Source: an uncultured Polaribacter sp. (lineage in GTDB: Bacteria > Bacteroidota > Bacteroidia > Flavobacteriales > Flavobacteriaceae). Taken from it: a DNA stretch of 64,000 nucleotides. Below are positions 34,311-44,420 of the stretch, piece after piece. The stretch spans positions 1 through 64,000 of the forward strand of contig NZ_CANMHM010000009.1 of assembly GCF_947497695.1 (NCBI RefSeq), read 5' to 3'. Position numbers and translations under genes: made by a program. Within the stretch, counting starts at the first letter, position 1. Each line of letters starts with the position of its first letter. Under the pieces are notes generated by a model. It ran no database searches. It was not told the origin of the DNA and saw only the letters and a list, made by a program, of their open reading frames with translations.

Positions 34311-34357
34311 TTTGGGTTTAGTGAAAACTAACAATTAAAACTAACAACTAATAACTA
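34311..34357. repeat. Seven-base periodic array C
   Basis: The spacer between actA and actB: AGTTTGG and GTTTAGT, followed by ACTAAnA units spaced 7,6,7,7 bases, reaching to within 8 bp of the actB ATG. Again the first part is complementary in sense to the second. No promoter box lies inside, so it probably sits in the operon transcript. Confidence 0.5.
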
Positions 34358-34364
34358 GATATAA

Positions 34365-37300
34365 ATGGCTTCAAACAAAAAATACTGGAAAAGTGTTGAG
34401 GAACTAAAAGATAGTCCTATTGTTGAAACGTTAAGTAAAAATGAGTTTGTAGAAGACATTTCTACTGAATCATTTTTAGGAGATAAAGAAACATTAGAGA
34501 ATTCTTCTACTACGCGTAGAGATTTCTTAAAATATGTTGGTTTTACTACAGCAGCAGCTTCTTTAGCTGCTTGTGAAGGTCCTGTGGTTAAATCAATTCC
34601 TTATGTTGTAAAGCCAGACGATATAATAGCTGGTGTTGCAGATTGGTACGCAACTTCTATTGCAGATGGATTCGATTTTGCAAATGTGTTGGTTAAAACA
34701 CGTGAAGGTCGTCCAATTCAAATCATGCCAAATAAAGAGGCAAATGGTACTACAAGTGCAAGAGTACAAGCTGCCGTTTTATCTTTATATGATGAACAAT
34801 TACGTTTAAAAGAACCTACCAAAGGAGGTGAAGCAATTTCTTGGTCAGATGCTGATAAAGAAATAGCAGCTAAATTAAACGAGTTAAAAGAAGCAAATAA
34901 ATCCGTTGTTCTTTTATCAGGTACCATGGCAAGTCCATCAACAGATAAAATTATTGCTGAGTTTTTAGTTGCAAATCCAAATGCGAAACATGTTATTTAT
35001 GATGCTGTTTCAGAAGATGCAGCAGCAGATGCTTTTAAAGCAATGTATGGTAAAAGAGCATTGCCTAATTATAAGTTACAAAATGCGGAAGCAATTGTTT
35101 CATTTGGTGCAGATTTCTTAGGGGATTTTCATGGTGGTTTTGAAAAAAATTATGTCGCAGGTAGAAAATCAGAAACTGGTAAAATGTCTTACCATGTTCA
35201 AGTAGAAAGTAATATGTCTCTTACAGGAGCAAATTCAGATAAAAGAGTGGTTGCAAAACCTTCTGATGTTGTTTTTGCTTTGATCAATTTATACAATCAA
35301 ATTACAGGAGCATCTGTTTCTTCAAATGCAACTCCTATTGACGGAGAAATTAAAAAATTAGCATCCGTACTTAAAAAAGCAGGCTCTAAAGGGGTTGTAA
35401 TGACAGGTATTAATGATGTAAATGCACAATTAATTTCTTTAGCAATTAACAAAGCTTTAAACAGTGAGATTTTAGATCCTAATACCTCTTTAAATATCCG
35501 TCAAGGTAATTTTAAAGAAGTTCAGGCTTTAGTTTCAGATATGAAATCTGGTAAAATAGGAGGACTTTTAACTTTAAATATAGATCCTTCTTATTCTTTA
35601 CCAAATGCATCAGAATTTACAGAAGCATTAAATAAAGTTGATTTAAAAGTAGCATTATCTGTAGAGAATAATGAAACAGTAAATGCAATGGAGTATGTGC
35701 TTCCTGCATCACATTTCCTAGAATCTTGGGGAGACACTCATTTTTCCGAAGGAAATTATGGTTTAGTTCAACCTACAATTCAGCCTTTATTTAAAACGCG
35801 TCAAATTCAAGACACGTTGTTAAAGTTAACTGGTAATAGTACTTCTTATTATGACTATTTAAAAAGTTTTTGGTCTACTAATGTTTTAAACGGAGCTTCA
35901 TGGAATAAAGCTTTACATAATGGTTTTTTCACAAAGTCATCTTCAACCAGTACTGAACAATTAGCAGATGTTTCTATTGCTGATGCAGCTAGTTTATTAA
36001 AGAAGAATACAAAAGCTTCAGCAATGGAGTTAAACTTATATATTAAAACTGGTTTAGGAGATGGTAAGCAAGCAAACAATCCTTGGTTACAAGAATTACC
36101 AGATCCAATAACAAGAGCTTCTTGGGATAATTACTTAACAATGTCTTTGGCAGATGCAAAAGTATTAGGTTTTTCTAATCCTGTAAAAGATAACGGAGCA
36201 ATTAATGGAGATTTTGCAAAGGTTTCTGTTAATGGTAAAGAAGTTACAGTTCCAGTATTAATTCAACCAGGTCAAGCAAAAGGATCTGTTGGTTTAGCTG
36301 TTGGTTTTGGTAAGACTTTTGGTTTAAAAGAAGAAATGCAAGTAGGTGTTAATGCATATCCATTATACACTAATGCAAATAATATTCAATACGGAGTATC
36401 AATAGAAAAAGTATCTGGTACACATAAGTTTGCTTGTACGCAAGTGCAAAAAACTATTGCAGGTAGACATGATATTTTAAAAGTTGCTTCCCTAAAAGAA
36501 GTTACAAGTAGTGCAGATCCAAAACATTCTTGGAACAAACCAGCTTTTGTTTCTTATGATCATCAAGAAGTAGAAGCAAAATCTATTGATTTATGGGATG
36601 AGCACAATAGAGAAGTTGGTCATCATTTTAATTTATCTATTGACTTAACATCTTGTACAGGTTGTGGAGCGTGTGTTGTAGCATGTCATGCAGAAAATAA
36701 TGTACCTGTTGTTGGTAAAAATGAAGTTAGAATTGGTAGAGATATGCATTGGTTGCGTATTGATAGATATTATTCTTCTGAAGTTGAAACACGTGAAGAA
36801 GCTAAAGAAATGGGCTTAAGTGGTGGAGACTTATACAAAGTTTTAGAAACAGAAGCAGAAAACCCTGAGGTTACTTTTCAACCAATGATGTGTCAGCATT
36901 GTAATCATGCTCCTTGTGAGACTGTTTGTCCTGTTGCTGCAACAACTCATGGTCGTCAAGGTCAAAATCAAATGACTTATAATAGATGTGTGGGTACAAG
37001 ATATTGTGCAAACAACTGTCCATATAGAGTTCGTCGTTTTAATTGGTTTAAGTACAATAATAATGATGAATTTGACTTTAATATGAACAACGAATATGGT
37101 AAAATGGTTTTAAACCCAGATGTTGTAGTGCGTTCTAGAGGAGTTATGGAAAAATGCTCTATGTGTATTCAAATGACACAAGCAACTATTTTAAAAGCAA
37201 AGAAAGAAGGTAGAGCAGTAAAAACAGACGAATTTGAAACAGCTTGTTCATCTGCATGTACTACAGGTTCTTTGGTTTTTGGAGATGTAAATAATAAAGA

Positions 37301-37415
37301 AGATAAAGTAGCTGCCTTAGCAGAAGATAAAAAAGCATACCATGTATTAGATTATCTTCAAACGAAGCCTAATGTAGTATATCAAGTAAAAGTAAAGAAT
37401 ACAAACGAAGCGTAA
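34365..37415 (+). CDS. actB: Alternative complex III iron-sulfur subunit, ActB
   Basis: 1016 aa. A twin-arginine signal (TTRRDFLKYVGF) with a lipobox-like LAAC marks Tat export and possible lipidation. The large N-terminal part resembles molybdopterin oxidoreductases, which in ACIII carry no Mo cofactor. The C-terminal part is a ferredoxin-like domain with cysteine sets CTGCGACVVAC, CQHCNHAPCETVC, CVGTRYCANNC, CSMC and CSSAC for FeS clusters. It transfers electrons within the complex. Array C precedes it. Confidence 0.95.
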   Translation: MASNKKYWKSVEELKDSPIVETLSKNEFVEDISTESFLGDKETLENSSTTRRDFLKYVGFTTAAASLAACEGPVVKSIPYVVKPDDIIAGVADWYATSIADGFDFANVLVKTREGRPIQIMPNKEANGTTSARVQAAVLSLYDEQLRLKEPTKGGEAISWSDADKEIAAKLNELKEANKSVVLLSGTMASPSTDKIIAEFLVANPNAKHVIYDAVSEDAAADAFKAMYGKRALPNYKLQNAEAIVSFGADFLGDFHGGFEKNYVAGRKSETGKMSYHVQVESNMSLTGANSDKRVVAKPSDVVFALINLYNQITGASVSSNATPIDGEIKKLASVLKKAGSKGVVMTGINDVNAQLISLAINKALNSEILDPNTSLNIRQGNFKEVQALVSDMKSGKIGGLLTLNIDPSYSLPNASEFTEALNKVDLKVALSVENNETVNAMEYVLPASHFLESWGDTHFSEGNYGLVQPTIQPLFKTRQIQDTLLKLTGNSTSYYDYLKSFWSTNVLNGASWNKALHNGFFTKSSSTSTEQLADVSIADAASLLKKNTKASAMELNLYIKTGLGDGKQANNPWLQELPDPITRASWDNYLTMSLADAKVLGFSNPVKDNGAINGDFAKVSVNGKEVTVPVLIQPGQAKGSVGLAVGFGKTFGLKEEMQVGVNAYPLYTNANNIQYGVSIEKVSGTHKFACTQVQKTIAGRHDILKVASLKEVTSSADPKHSWNKPAFVSYDHQEVEAKSIDLWDEHNREVGHHFNLSIDLTSCTGCGACVVACHAENNVPVVGKNEVRIGRDMHWLRIDRYYSSEVETREEAKEMGLSGGDLYKVLETEAENPEVTFQPMMCQHCNHAPCETVCPVAATTHGRQGQNQMTYNRCVGTRYCANNCPYRVRRFNWFKYNNNDEFDFNMNNEYGKMVLNPDVVVRSRGVMEKCSMCIQMTQATILKAKKEGRAVKTDEFETACSSACTTGSLVFGDVNNKEDKVAALAEDKKAYHVLDYLQTKPNVVYQVKVKNTNEA

Positions 37416-37477
37416 TAAAATTCAAAGTTTAATATCTTTGAAAGTTTAAAAACTATTATAAACTAAGTAATAAAAAT

Positions 37478-38932
37478 ATGTCTCATTACGAAGCACCCAT
37501 AAGGGAACCTTTAGTATTAGGTGATAAAAGTTATCACGATATTACAGAAGACATTGCAAAGCCAATAGAAGGTACTGCAAATAAAAACTGGTACATCGCA
37601 TTTTATATTTCATTAGCAGCAATGCTTTGGGGATTTGGATGTATTTTTTACACTATTGGTACTGGTATTGGAGTTTGGGGATTAAACAAGAACATTGGAT
37701 GGGCTTGGGATATCACAAACTTTGTTTGGTGGGTTGGTATTGGTCACGCTGGTACATTGATTTCAGCAGTACTTTTATTATTTCGCCAAAAATGGAGAAT
37801 GGCAATTAACCGTTCTGCAGAGGCAATGACAATTTTTGCCGTTTTTCAAGCAGGATTATTTCCTATTATTCACATGGGACGTCCTTGGAATGCATATTGG
37901 GTATTGCCACTTCCAAATCAATTTGGTTCGTTATGGGTAAACTTTAACTCTCCATTATTATGGGATGTGTTTGCAATATCAACTTATTTATCTGTATCAT
38001 TAGTTTTCTGGTGGACAGGTTTATTACCAGATTTTGCAATGATTCGTGATAGAGCTGTTAAGCCATTTCAAAAGAAAATTTACGCATTATTATCATTTGG
38101 TTGGTCTGGTAGAGCAAAAGACTGGCAACGTTTTGAAGAAGTATCATTGGTACTTGCTGGTTTAGCAACACCATTAGTACTTTCTGTACATACAATTGTA
38201 TCTATGGATTTTGCTACATCAATCAATCCAGGTTGGCACTCAACTATTTTTCCTCCTTATTTCGTAGCAGGAGCAATCTTTTCAGGATTTGCAATGGTGC
38301 AAACTCTTTTAGGAATTATGAGAAAAGTTACAAATCTTGAAGATTATATTACACGTATTCACGTAGAATATATGAACATTGTAATTATTGTAACAGGTGG
38401 TATTGTTGCTGTAGCTTATGCAACAGAATTTTTTATAGCATGGTACACAGGTTCTCCTTATGAAAACTATACCTATTTATCTGTAGGTGCTGCAACAGGT
38501 CCTTATGCTTGGGCTTTCTGGTCTCTAATAATATTTAATATTATTACACCACAATTATTATGGATTAAGAAATTTAGAAGAAGCTTTATCATTACTTTTA
38601 TTATTTCAATTGCAATTAATATTGGTATGTGGTTTGAGCGTTTTGATATTATTGCAATTGTATTAAGTAAAGGTCACTTACCATCTACTTGGTGGCGTTT
38701 TGAGCCTACATTTGTAGACGTAGGTATCTTTATAGGAACAATAGGATTTTTCTTTGTATTATTCTTATTGTATGCAAGAACCTTCCCTGTTATTGCACAA
38801 GCAGAAGTAAAAACAATATTAAAATCTTCTGGTGAATTTTATAAGAAGAGAAGAGAACAAGGGATACCAACAAAACCTGCTATTGTGATAGCTAATGATG
38901 CAGGTTTAAATGATAAATCTAATAAAGAATAA
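37478..38932 (+). CDS. actC: Alternative complex III membrane subunit ActC (NrfD-like)
   Basis: 484 aa with about ten membrane helices, NrfD/PsrC family. ActC binds menaquinol in the membrane and hands electrons to ActB. Typical stretches include FVWWVGIGHAGTLISAVLLL near the N terminus and VHTIVSMDFATSINPGWHST, with HMGRPWNAYW between them. It ends 2 bp before actD; the complex operates as a quinol:cytochrome oxidoreductase in place of bc1. Confidence 0.95.
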   Translation: MSHYEAPIREPLVLGDKSYHDITEDIAKPIEGTANKNWYIAFYISLAAMLWGFGCIFYTIGTGIGVWGLNKNIGWAWDITNFVWWVGIGHAGTLISAVLLLFRQKWRMAINRSAEAMTIFAVFQAGLFPIIHMGRPWNAYWVLPLPNQFGSLWVNFNSPLLWDVFAISTYLSVSLVFWWTGLLPDFAMIRDRAVKPFQKKIYALLSFGWSGRAKDWQRFEEVSLVLAGLATPLVLSVHTIVSMDFATSINPGWHSTIFPPYFVAGAIFSGFAMVQTLLGIMRKVTNLEDYITRIHVEYMNIVIIVTGGIVAVAYATEFFIAWYTGSPYENYTYLSVGAATGPYAWAFWSLIIFNIITPQLLWIKKFRRSFIITFIISIAINIGMWFERFDIIAIVLSKGHLPSTWWRFEPTFVDVGIFIGTIGFFFVLFLLYARTFPVIAQAEVKTILKSSGEFYKKRREQGIPTKPAIVIANDAGLNDKSNKE

Positions 38933-38934
38933 TT

Positions 38935-39462
38935 ATGGAATCATCAAAAGTTATTCACGCGTTTTATAATGATGATGAGATTGTGCTTGATGCAGTAAAA
39001 ACTGTAAAAGCAAAAGGTCATCACATAGAAGAAGTATTTTGTCCTTTTCCAGTACATGGTTTAGACAAAGCAATGGGATTAGCACCAACAAGATTGGCAA
39101 TTACTGCTTTCATTTATGGAATCACAGGATTATCATTTGCTATTTGGATGACTAATTATATGATGATTCAAAATTGGCCAATGGATATCGGAGGTAAACC
39201 AAGTTTTTCTTGGGCAGAAAATATGCCAGCATTTGTGCCGATTATGTTTGAATTAACAGTATTTTTCGCAGCCCATTTAATGGTTATAACTTTCTATATG
39301 AGAAGTAGATTATGGCCTTTTAAAGATGCAGAAAATCCAGATCCTAGAACTACAGATGATCATTTCTTGATGGAAATACCTGTACATAACAATGAAGCTG
39401 AAATTACTGCTTTATTAGCAACAACAGGAGCTGTAGAAATTAATATAGTAGACAAGCACTAA
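38935..39462 (+). CDS. actD: Alternative complex III subunit ActD (DUF3341)
   Basis: 175 aa. DUF3341 family: an N-terminal alpha/beta domain (VIHAFYNDDEIVLDAV, EEVFCPFPVHGLDKAMG) and two membrane helices (about 57-78 and 105-125). It is a peripheral/membrane subunit of ACIII with no cofactor motif seen. It is tightly packed between actC and actE. Confidence 0.94.
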   Translation: MESSKVIHAFYNDDEIVLDAVKTVKAKGHHIEEVFCPFPVHGLDKAMGLAPTRLAITAFIYGITGLSFAIWMTNYMMIQNWPMDIGGKPSFSWAENMPAFVPIMFELTVFFAAHLMVITFYMRSRLWPFKDAENPDPRTTDDHFLMEIPVHNNEAEITALLATTGAVEINIVDKH

Positions 39463-39472
39463 TATATAGATA

Positions 39473-40021
39473 ATGAAGAATTTTAAATTAATTATCGCTC
39501 TAGTTATTTTTACAAGTATGGTTTCTTGTAATGATAAACGTACGCCTCAACTACAATACATGCCAGATATGTACGAATCTGTACCTTATAATACAGATGG
39601 AGACAATGGTTTAAATGGTAATCCTGTAAATAGCAAACCTGTTGCAGGTACTATTTTTAGAGGTGGTCATCCTGCCTATGATATCCCTGATACAAATGAA
39701 GGTTATCAGAAAGCTAAGACTGAGTTAAAATCTCCGCTTGAAAAATCCGAAGAAAATTTAGAAAATGGTAAAAAGATGTACACAATTTACTGTATTTCTT
39801 GCCATGGAAAAAAAGGAAATGGAAATGGTTATTTATCTCAAGCAGAAAAGTTTGAAGGAATACCAAGTTACAAAGATAGAGACATTACTGAAGGAAGTAT
39901 TTACCACGTGTTAATGCATGGTAAAAATTTAATGGGTTCTCACTCATCTCAATTAACGTATAAAGAACGCTGGCAAATTGCTCAGTACGTAGAAGTTTTA
40001 CGTGCAGATTTATTAAAATAA
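39473..40021 (+). CDS. actE: Alternative complex III monoheme cytochrome c lipoprotein ActE
   Basis: 182 aa. The lipobox MVSC near residue 19 predicts lipid anchoring in the periplasm. A single heme-binding site CISCH lies in the second half, with MHGKNLMGSH supplying a likely axial methionine. It shuttles electrons from the complex to the oxidase, consistent with ActE in Rhodothermus. Confidence 0.93.
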   Translation: MKNFKLIIALVIFTSMVSCNDKRTPQLQYMPDMYESVPYNTDGDNGLNGNPVNSKPVAGTIFRGGHPAYDIPDTNEGYQKAKTELKSPLEKSEENLENGKKMYTIYCISCHGKKGNGNGYLSQAEKFEGIPSYKDRDITEGSIYHVLMHGKNLMGSHSSQLTYKERWQIAQYVEVLRADLLK

Positions 40022-40047
40022 TTACAAAAAGATAGAATACTAAAGAT

Positions 40048-41451
40048 ATGTATCAATTCTCAGGTAAATTAAAGACATTCTCATTAGCACTAATACTTAT
40101 TGGTTTGGTGGGAATTGCATGGGGTTTTTATTCAGCACCAACAACTGTTGAACAAGCCAAAGATATTATTGCACATCAATCTGCACATGGAGATAGTCAT
40201 GAAACTTCTCATGGAGATGTAAAAGGAGATACTCATTTACATAGTGAACATGCTTCTGCAGATGCTCATAGTGAGCATCATGATGCATCTCACGATGAAC
40301 ATGTTTTTCATCAATTACAAAACAAACCTTGGGCAGCAATATATGTAGCATTATTTTTCTTTTTAGGATTAACATTACTGGTTTTGGCTTTTTATGCAAT
40401 TCAAAGAGTAGCACAAGCAGGTTGGTCTGTTGTGTTATTTAGAGTGATGGAAGCTATTACAGCAAATTTAGTTCCTACATCTATCGTAATGCTAATTGTT
40501 ATTATAGGGGCTGTTATGCATTTAAATCATCTTTTTCCTTGGATGGCAGAAGGTACTTTTACACCAGGTCATGAAAATTATGACGCAATTGTTGCAGGTA
40601 AGTCTTGGTGGATGAATTTACCAGGTTGGGCAATTAGAAGTGTTCTTTATTTAGCTATTTGGAATGCCTACAGATTTTTTATCAGAAAAAATTCAATTAA
40701 AGAAGATACTGCTAATGACAATGGTAAAACATACAAATCAAATTATAATGTTTCTGTTATTTTCTTATTCCTATTTATGATTACTGAATCTATGATGGCT
40801 TGGGACTGGATTATGGGATTAGATCCTCATTGGTTTTCAACTTTATTTAGCTGGTATGTCTTATCTAGTTTATTAGTTAGTGCAGTAACAGTGATTGCTC
40901 TTGTTACTATTTATTTAAGATCTAAAGGTGTTTTACCAGCAGTTAATGATAGCCATATTCACGATTTAGCTAAATTTATGTTTGGTTTTTCTATATTTTG
41001 GACCTATTTATGGTTTGCACAATTTATGTTAATTTGGTATGCAGATATTCCTGAAGAAGGAGTTTATTTTGCACAACGTTTTAACGAATATAAGGTGCCC
41101 TTTTTAGCAATGGTGGTTATGAACTTTGTTTTTCCTGTATTAGTCCTATTAAACAGTGATTTTAAAAGCTTACCATGGTTTGTTATACTTGGTGGTGTTG
41201 TAATACTTGTAGGACACTATATTGATATTTTTGTAATGATTATGCCAGGAACAGTTGGTGGTCAATGGTCTTTTGGTATTGCAGAATTTGGTTCTTTATT
41301 ATTTTTCTTAGGCCTATTTATTTACGCTACATTTAGCTCTTTTGCAAAAGCGAATCCAATACCGAAAGCAAATCCTTTCTTAAAAGAAAGTGAACATTTC
41401 CATTATTATAATATTGAACACAGAGGTGAGGGTTCAGATGCTCATCACTAA
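40048..41451 (+). CDS. actF: Alternative complex III membrane subunit ActF
   Basis: 467 aa with about ten membrane helices, related to ActC. A His/Asp-rich loop follows the first helix (about residues 38-85: repeated DSHE, HGD, HSEH). The histidine-rich segment is unusual in amount and might bind metal or protons; this is inference. It sits just before the oxidase subunits in the operon. Confidence 0.92.
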   Translation: MYQFSGKLKTFSLALILIGLVGIAWGFYSAPTTVEQAKDIIAHQSAHGDSHETSHGDVKGDTHLHSEHASADAHSEHHDASHDEHVFHQLQNKPWAAIYVALFFFLGLTLLVLAFYAIQRVAQAGWSVVLFRVMEAITANLVPTSIVMLIVIIGAVMHLNHLFPWMAEGTFTPGHENYDAIVAGKSWWMNLPGWAIRSVLYLAIWNAYRFFIRKNSIKEDTANDNGKTYKSNYNVSVIFLFLFMITESMMAWDWIMGLDPHWFSTLFSWYVLSSLLVSAVTVIALVTIYLRSKGVLPAVNDSHIHDLAKFMFGFSIFWTYLWFAQFMLIWYADIPEEGVYFAQRFNEYKVPFLAMVVMNFVFPVLVLLNSDFKSLPWFVILGGVVILVGHYIDIFVMIMPGTVGGQWSFGIAEFGSLLFFLGLFIYATFSSFAKANPIPKANPFLKESEHFHYYNIEHRGEGSDAHH

Positions 41452-41488
41452 CAAATAATTAAATCAAAATAATTAAGACTAGATAAAT

Positions 41489-42496
41489 ATGTTAGCTCTA
41501 TTTTATATTTTTATAGCTGTTGCAATTGGTGTAAGTTTTTGGCAAATAACCAGAATTTTAGACTTTAGAGGCGTAATTGCTACAGATGAAGACAACGCAA
41601 AGCAAGGTGTATATGCCATTTATTTTATGGTATTTTTATACATAATGATGATTTATTGTTTAATCTTCATGAATGTAGTGATGTTACCAGAGTCTGCATC
41701 TATTGAGGGTGAGCATGATGACAGATTGTTTGATATGACTTTTTGGTTGATTGGTATTGTACAATTTGCTATGCAATTCTTAATCTTCTACTTTACTTTT
41801 AAATATAGAGGAGAAAAAGGCAAAAAAGCAAAGTTTTATGCTGATAGTCATAAATTAGAATTAATCTGGACAATCACTCCAGCAGTAGTTTTAGTATTTT
41901 TAATCGGATATGGATTATGGCAATGGAACAACGTTATGGATTTATCAGATGAAAATGATGCTGTTGTTATTGAAGTATATTCTCAACAATTTAGATGGGA
42001 TGCACGTTATGCAGGAGAAGACAATACCTTAGGTTTAGGAAACGTAAATTATATAAAAGGTATGAACACTATGGGTGTTGATATGTCTGATAAGAATTCA
42101 CAAGACGATAAACAAGTCACAGAATTATACTTACCTAAAGGTAGAAAAATACACTTTAAGTTCCGTTCTCAAGATGTTTTACATTCAGCTTATATGCCAC
42201 ACTTTAGGGCACAGATGAATTGTGTACCTGGTATGGTTACTGAATTTGGTTTTACACCAAAGTACACTACCGAAGAAATGAGAAGAAAAGAAGAAGTTAT
42301 TAAAAAGACGAATGGTATTAACAAAATAAGAAAAGAAAAAGGTGAAGAGCCTTATGTATTTGATTATCTTTTGTTATGTAATAAAATTTGTGGAGCTTCT
42401 CATTACAACATGCAAATGAAAATTACAGTGGTAGAGGAAGAAGAGTATAACAAATGGATTGCAGAACAACCAACGTTAGCATCAGTTATTAAATAA
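41489..42496 (+). CDS. coxB: Cytochrome c oxidase subunit II
   Basis: 335 aa. Membrane helices near the N terminus anchor a C-terminal cupredoxin domain. The binuclear CuA centre has C297-x3-C301, H305 and M308 (CNKICGASHYNM), plus the histidine in DVLHSAYMPHF. There is no CxxCH in the C-terminal tail, so this is aa3 rather than caa3 type. Copper is likely supplied by the SCO protein at 28385. It is co-transcribed with coxA. Confidence 0.96.
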   Translation: MLALFYIFIAVAIGVSFWQITRILDFRGVIATDEDNAKQGVYAIYFMVFLYIMMIYCLIFMNVVMLPESASIEGEHDDRLFDMTFWLIGIVQFAMQFLIFYFTFKYRGEKGKKAKFYADSHKLELIWTITPAVVLVFLIGYGLWQWNNVMDLSDENDAVVIEVYSQQFRWDARYAGEDNTLGLGNVNYIKGMNTMGVDMSDKNSQDDKQVTELYLPKGRKIHFKFRSQDVLHSAYMPHFRAQMNCVPGMVTEFGFTPKYTTEEMRRKEEVIKKTNGINKIRKEKGEEPYVFDYLLLCNKICGASHYNMQMKITVVEEEEYNKWIAEQPTLASVIK

Positions 42497-42529
42497 TTAT
42501 AATTAAAAGACACTACAAATTAAAAGATT

Positions 42530-44311
42530 ATGTCAGAACATCATCATAAAGAAACATTTGTAACAAAATACATATTTAGTCAAGATCATAAAATGATTTC
42601 TAAGCAATTCTTGGTTACAGGAATAATTATGGGAATTATAGCTGTTATGATGTCTATGTTAATGAGACTACAACTTGCATGGCCAGAAAAATCTTTTTCT
42701 ATAGTTGAAGCATTTTTAGGGCATCATCAAACAGATGGTGTTATGGATCCAGATTTTTATTTAGCTTTGGTTACTATACATGGTACTATAATGGTATTCT
42801 TTGTTTTAACTGCGGGTTTAAGTGGTACGTTTTCTAATTTACTAATACCATTACAACTTGGAGCAAGAGATATGGCTTCAGGGTTTATGAATATGGTATC
42901 TTATTGGTTGTTTTTCCTATCTAGTGTAATTATGGTTTGCTCATTTTTTATTGAAGCAGGACCTGCATCATCAGGTTGGACAATCTATCCACCATTATCT
43001 GCATTACCACAAGCAATTCCAGGTTCTGGAACAGGTATGACCCTTTGGTTAGTTTCTATGTCAATATTTGTTGCTTCATCTTTAATTGGGGCATTAAACT
43101 ATATTGTAACTGTTTTTAATTTAAGAACTAAAGGAATGAAGATGACAAGAATGCCATTAACAATTTGGGCATTTTTTGTAACAGCTATTATAGGTGTTGT
43201 TTCATTTCCTGTATTGTTATCTGCAGCATTATTATTAATGTTCGATAGAAGTTTTGGTACTTCTTTTTACTTATCTGATATTTTTATATCTGGTGAAGTA
43301 TTGCATTATCAAGGAGGATCACCAGTTTTATATGAACACTTATTTTGGTTCTTAGGGCATCCAGAGGTTTATATTGTATTGTTACCAGCATTAGGTATCA
43401 CATCAGAAATTATATCAACCCACTCTAGAAAACCAATTTTTGGATATAGAGCAATGATAGGTTCTATCTTAGCAATTGCATTCTTATCTACAATTGTATG
43501 GGGGCATCACATGTTTATTTCAGGTATGAATCCTTTTTTAGGGTCTGTATTTACTTTTACAACCTTATTAATTGCAATTCCTTCAGCTGTAAAAGCTTTT
43601 AATTATATCACTACTTTATGGAAAGGAAATCTCCAATTAAACCCAGCAATGTTATTTTCTATTGGATTAGTTTCTACTTTTGTTACAGGAGGTTTAACAG
43701 GTTTAGTTCTTGGAGATTCTGCACTAGATATTAATATACATGATACTTACTTTGTAGTAGCACACTTTCACTTAGTAATGGGAGTATCTGCAATTTTTGG
43801 AATGTATGCTGGTATTTACCACTGGTTCCCTAAAATGTACGGTAGAATGATGAATAAAACTTTAGGCTATTGGCATTTTTGGATTACAATTATCTGTTCT
43901 TATGGTGTTTTCTGGCCAATGCATTTTATTGGTTTGGCAGGTTTACCAAGAAGATATTATACAAATACAAACTTTCCAATGTTTGATGATTTATCAGATA
44001 TCAATGTAGTAATTACAATGTTTGCTTTTGTTGGTGGTCTTGCTCAGATATTATTTATTGCTAATTTCTTTATCTCAATGTATAGAGGACAAAAGGCAAC
44101 ACAAAATCCTTGGAAATCGAACACTTTAGAATGGACAACTCCTGTTGAACACATTCATGGAAATTGGCCTGGAAAATTACCAGAAGTACATAGATGGGCT
44201 TATGATTACAGTAAAAGAGTCGATCCAAAAGATGATGATAGTGATTACTTACATGGTCAAGATTACGTTTTACAAACGACTCCTTTATTAGAAGGAGAAG
44301 AAGAATCTTAA
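42530..44311 (+). CDS. coxA: Cytochrome c oxidase subunit I
   Basis: 593 aa heme-copper oxidase core that reduces oxygen and pumps protons. Ligands seen are H84 (low-spin heme a), H277 with cross-linked Y281 in GHPEVY (the E indicates an A-type oxidase), H326-H327 for CuB, H412 (heme a3) and H414 (heme a) in VAHFHLVMG. It closes the act-cox operon and is followed by a terminator. No subunit III gene lies next to it in this window. Confidence 0.97.
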   Translation: MSEHHHKETFVTKYIFSQDHKMISKQFLVTGIIMGIIAVMMSMLMRLQLAWPEKSFSIVEAFLGHHQTDGVMDPDFYLALVTIHGTIMVFFVLTAGLSGTFSNLLIPLQLGARDMASGFMNMVSYWLFFLSSVIMVCSFFIEAGPASSGWTIYPPLSALPQAIPGSGTGMTLWLVSMSIFVASSLIGALNYIVTVFNLRTKGMKMTRMPLTIWAFFVTAIIGVVSFPVLLSAALLLMFDRSFGTSFYLSDIFISGEVLHYQGGSPVLYEHLFWFLGHPEVYIVLLPALGITSEIISTHSRKPIFGYRAMIGSILAIAFLSTIVWGHHMFISGMNPFLGSVFTFTTLLIAIPSAVKAFNYITTLWKGNLQLNPAMLFSIGLVSTFVTGGLTGLVLGDSALDINIHDTYFVVAHFHLVMGVSAIFGMYAGIYHWFPKMYGRMMNKTLGYWHFWITIICSYGVFWPMHFIGLAGLPRRYYTNTNFPMFDDLSDINVVITMFAFVGGLAQILFIANFFISMYRGQKATQNPWKSNTLEWTTPVEHIHGNWPGKLPEVHRWAYDYSKRVDPKDDDSDYLHGQDYVLQTTPLLEGEEES

Positions 44312-44335
44312 AATCATTACTTTACAAAATATATT

Positions 44336-44367
44336 AAAAACCTTTCCAATTTGGAAAGGTTTTTTTG
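44336..44367 (+). terminator. Intrinsic terminator of the act-cox operon
   Basis: Arms AAAAACCTTTCCAA (44336-44349) and TTGGAAAGGTTTTT (44351-44364) pair perfectly; a T-run continues to 44367. Confidence 0.9.
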
Positions 44368-44407
44368 TTGTGTAACATTTCTTACAAAAATGTATTTTAA
44401 AAACATT

Positions 44408-44415
44408 TATCTTTG
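44408..44415 (+). promoter_or_regulatory. -7 promoter element of ruvB
   Basis: TATCTTTG matches TAnnTTTG and ends 5 bp before the ATG at 44421, so the ruvB message is probably leaderless. Confidence 0.5.
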
Positions 44416-44420
44416 TAGTT

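Noticed and set aside
37433..37440. TATCTTTG before actC as an internal promoter
   Set aside because: It is part of a chance-looking inverted repeat (TTCAAAG/CTTTGAA) in a long operon, with no -33 element.
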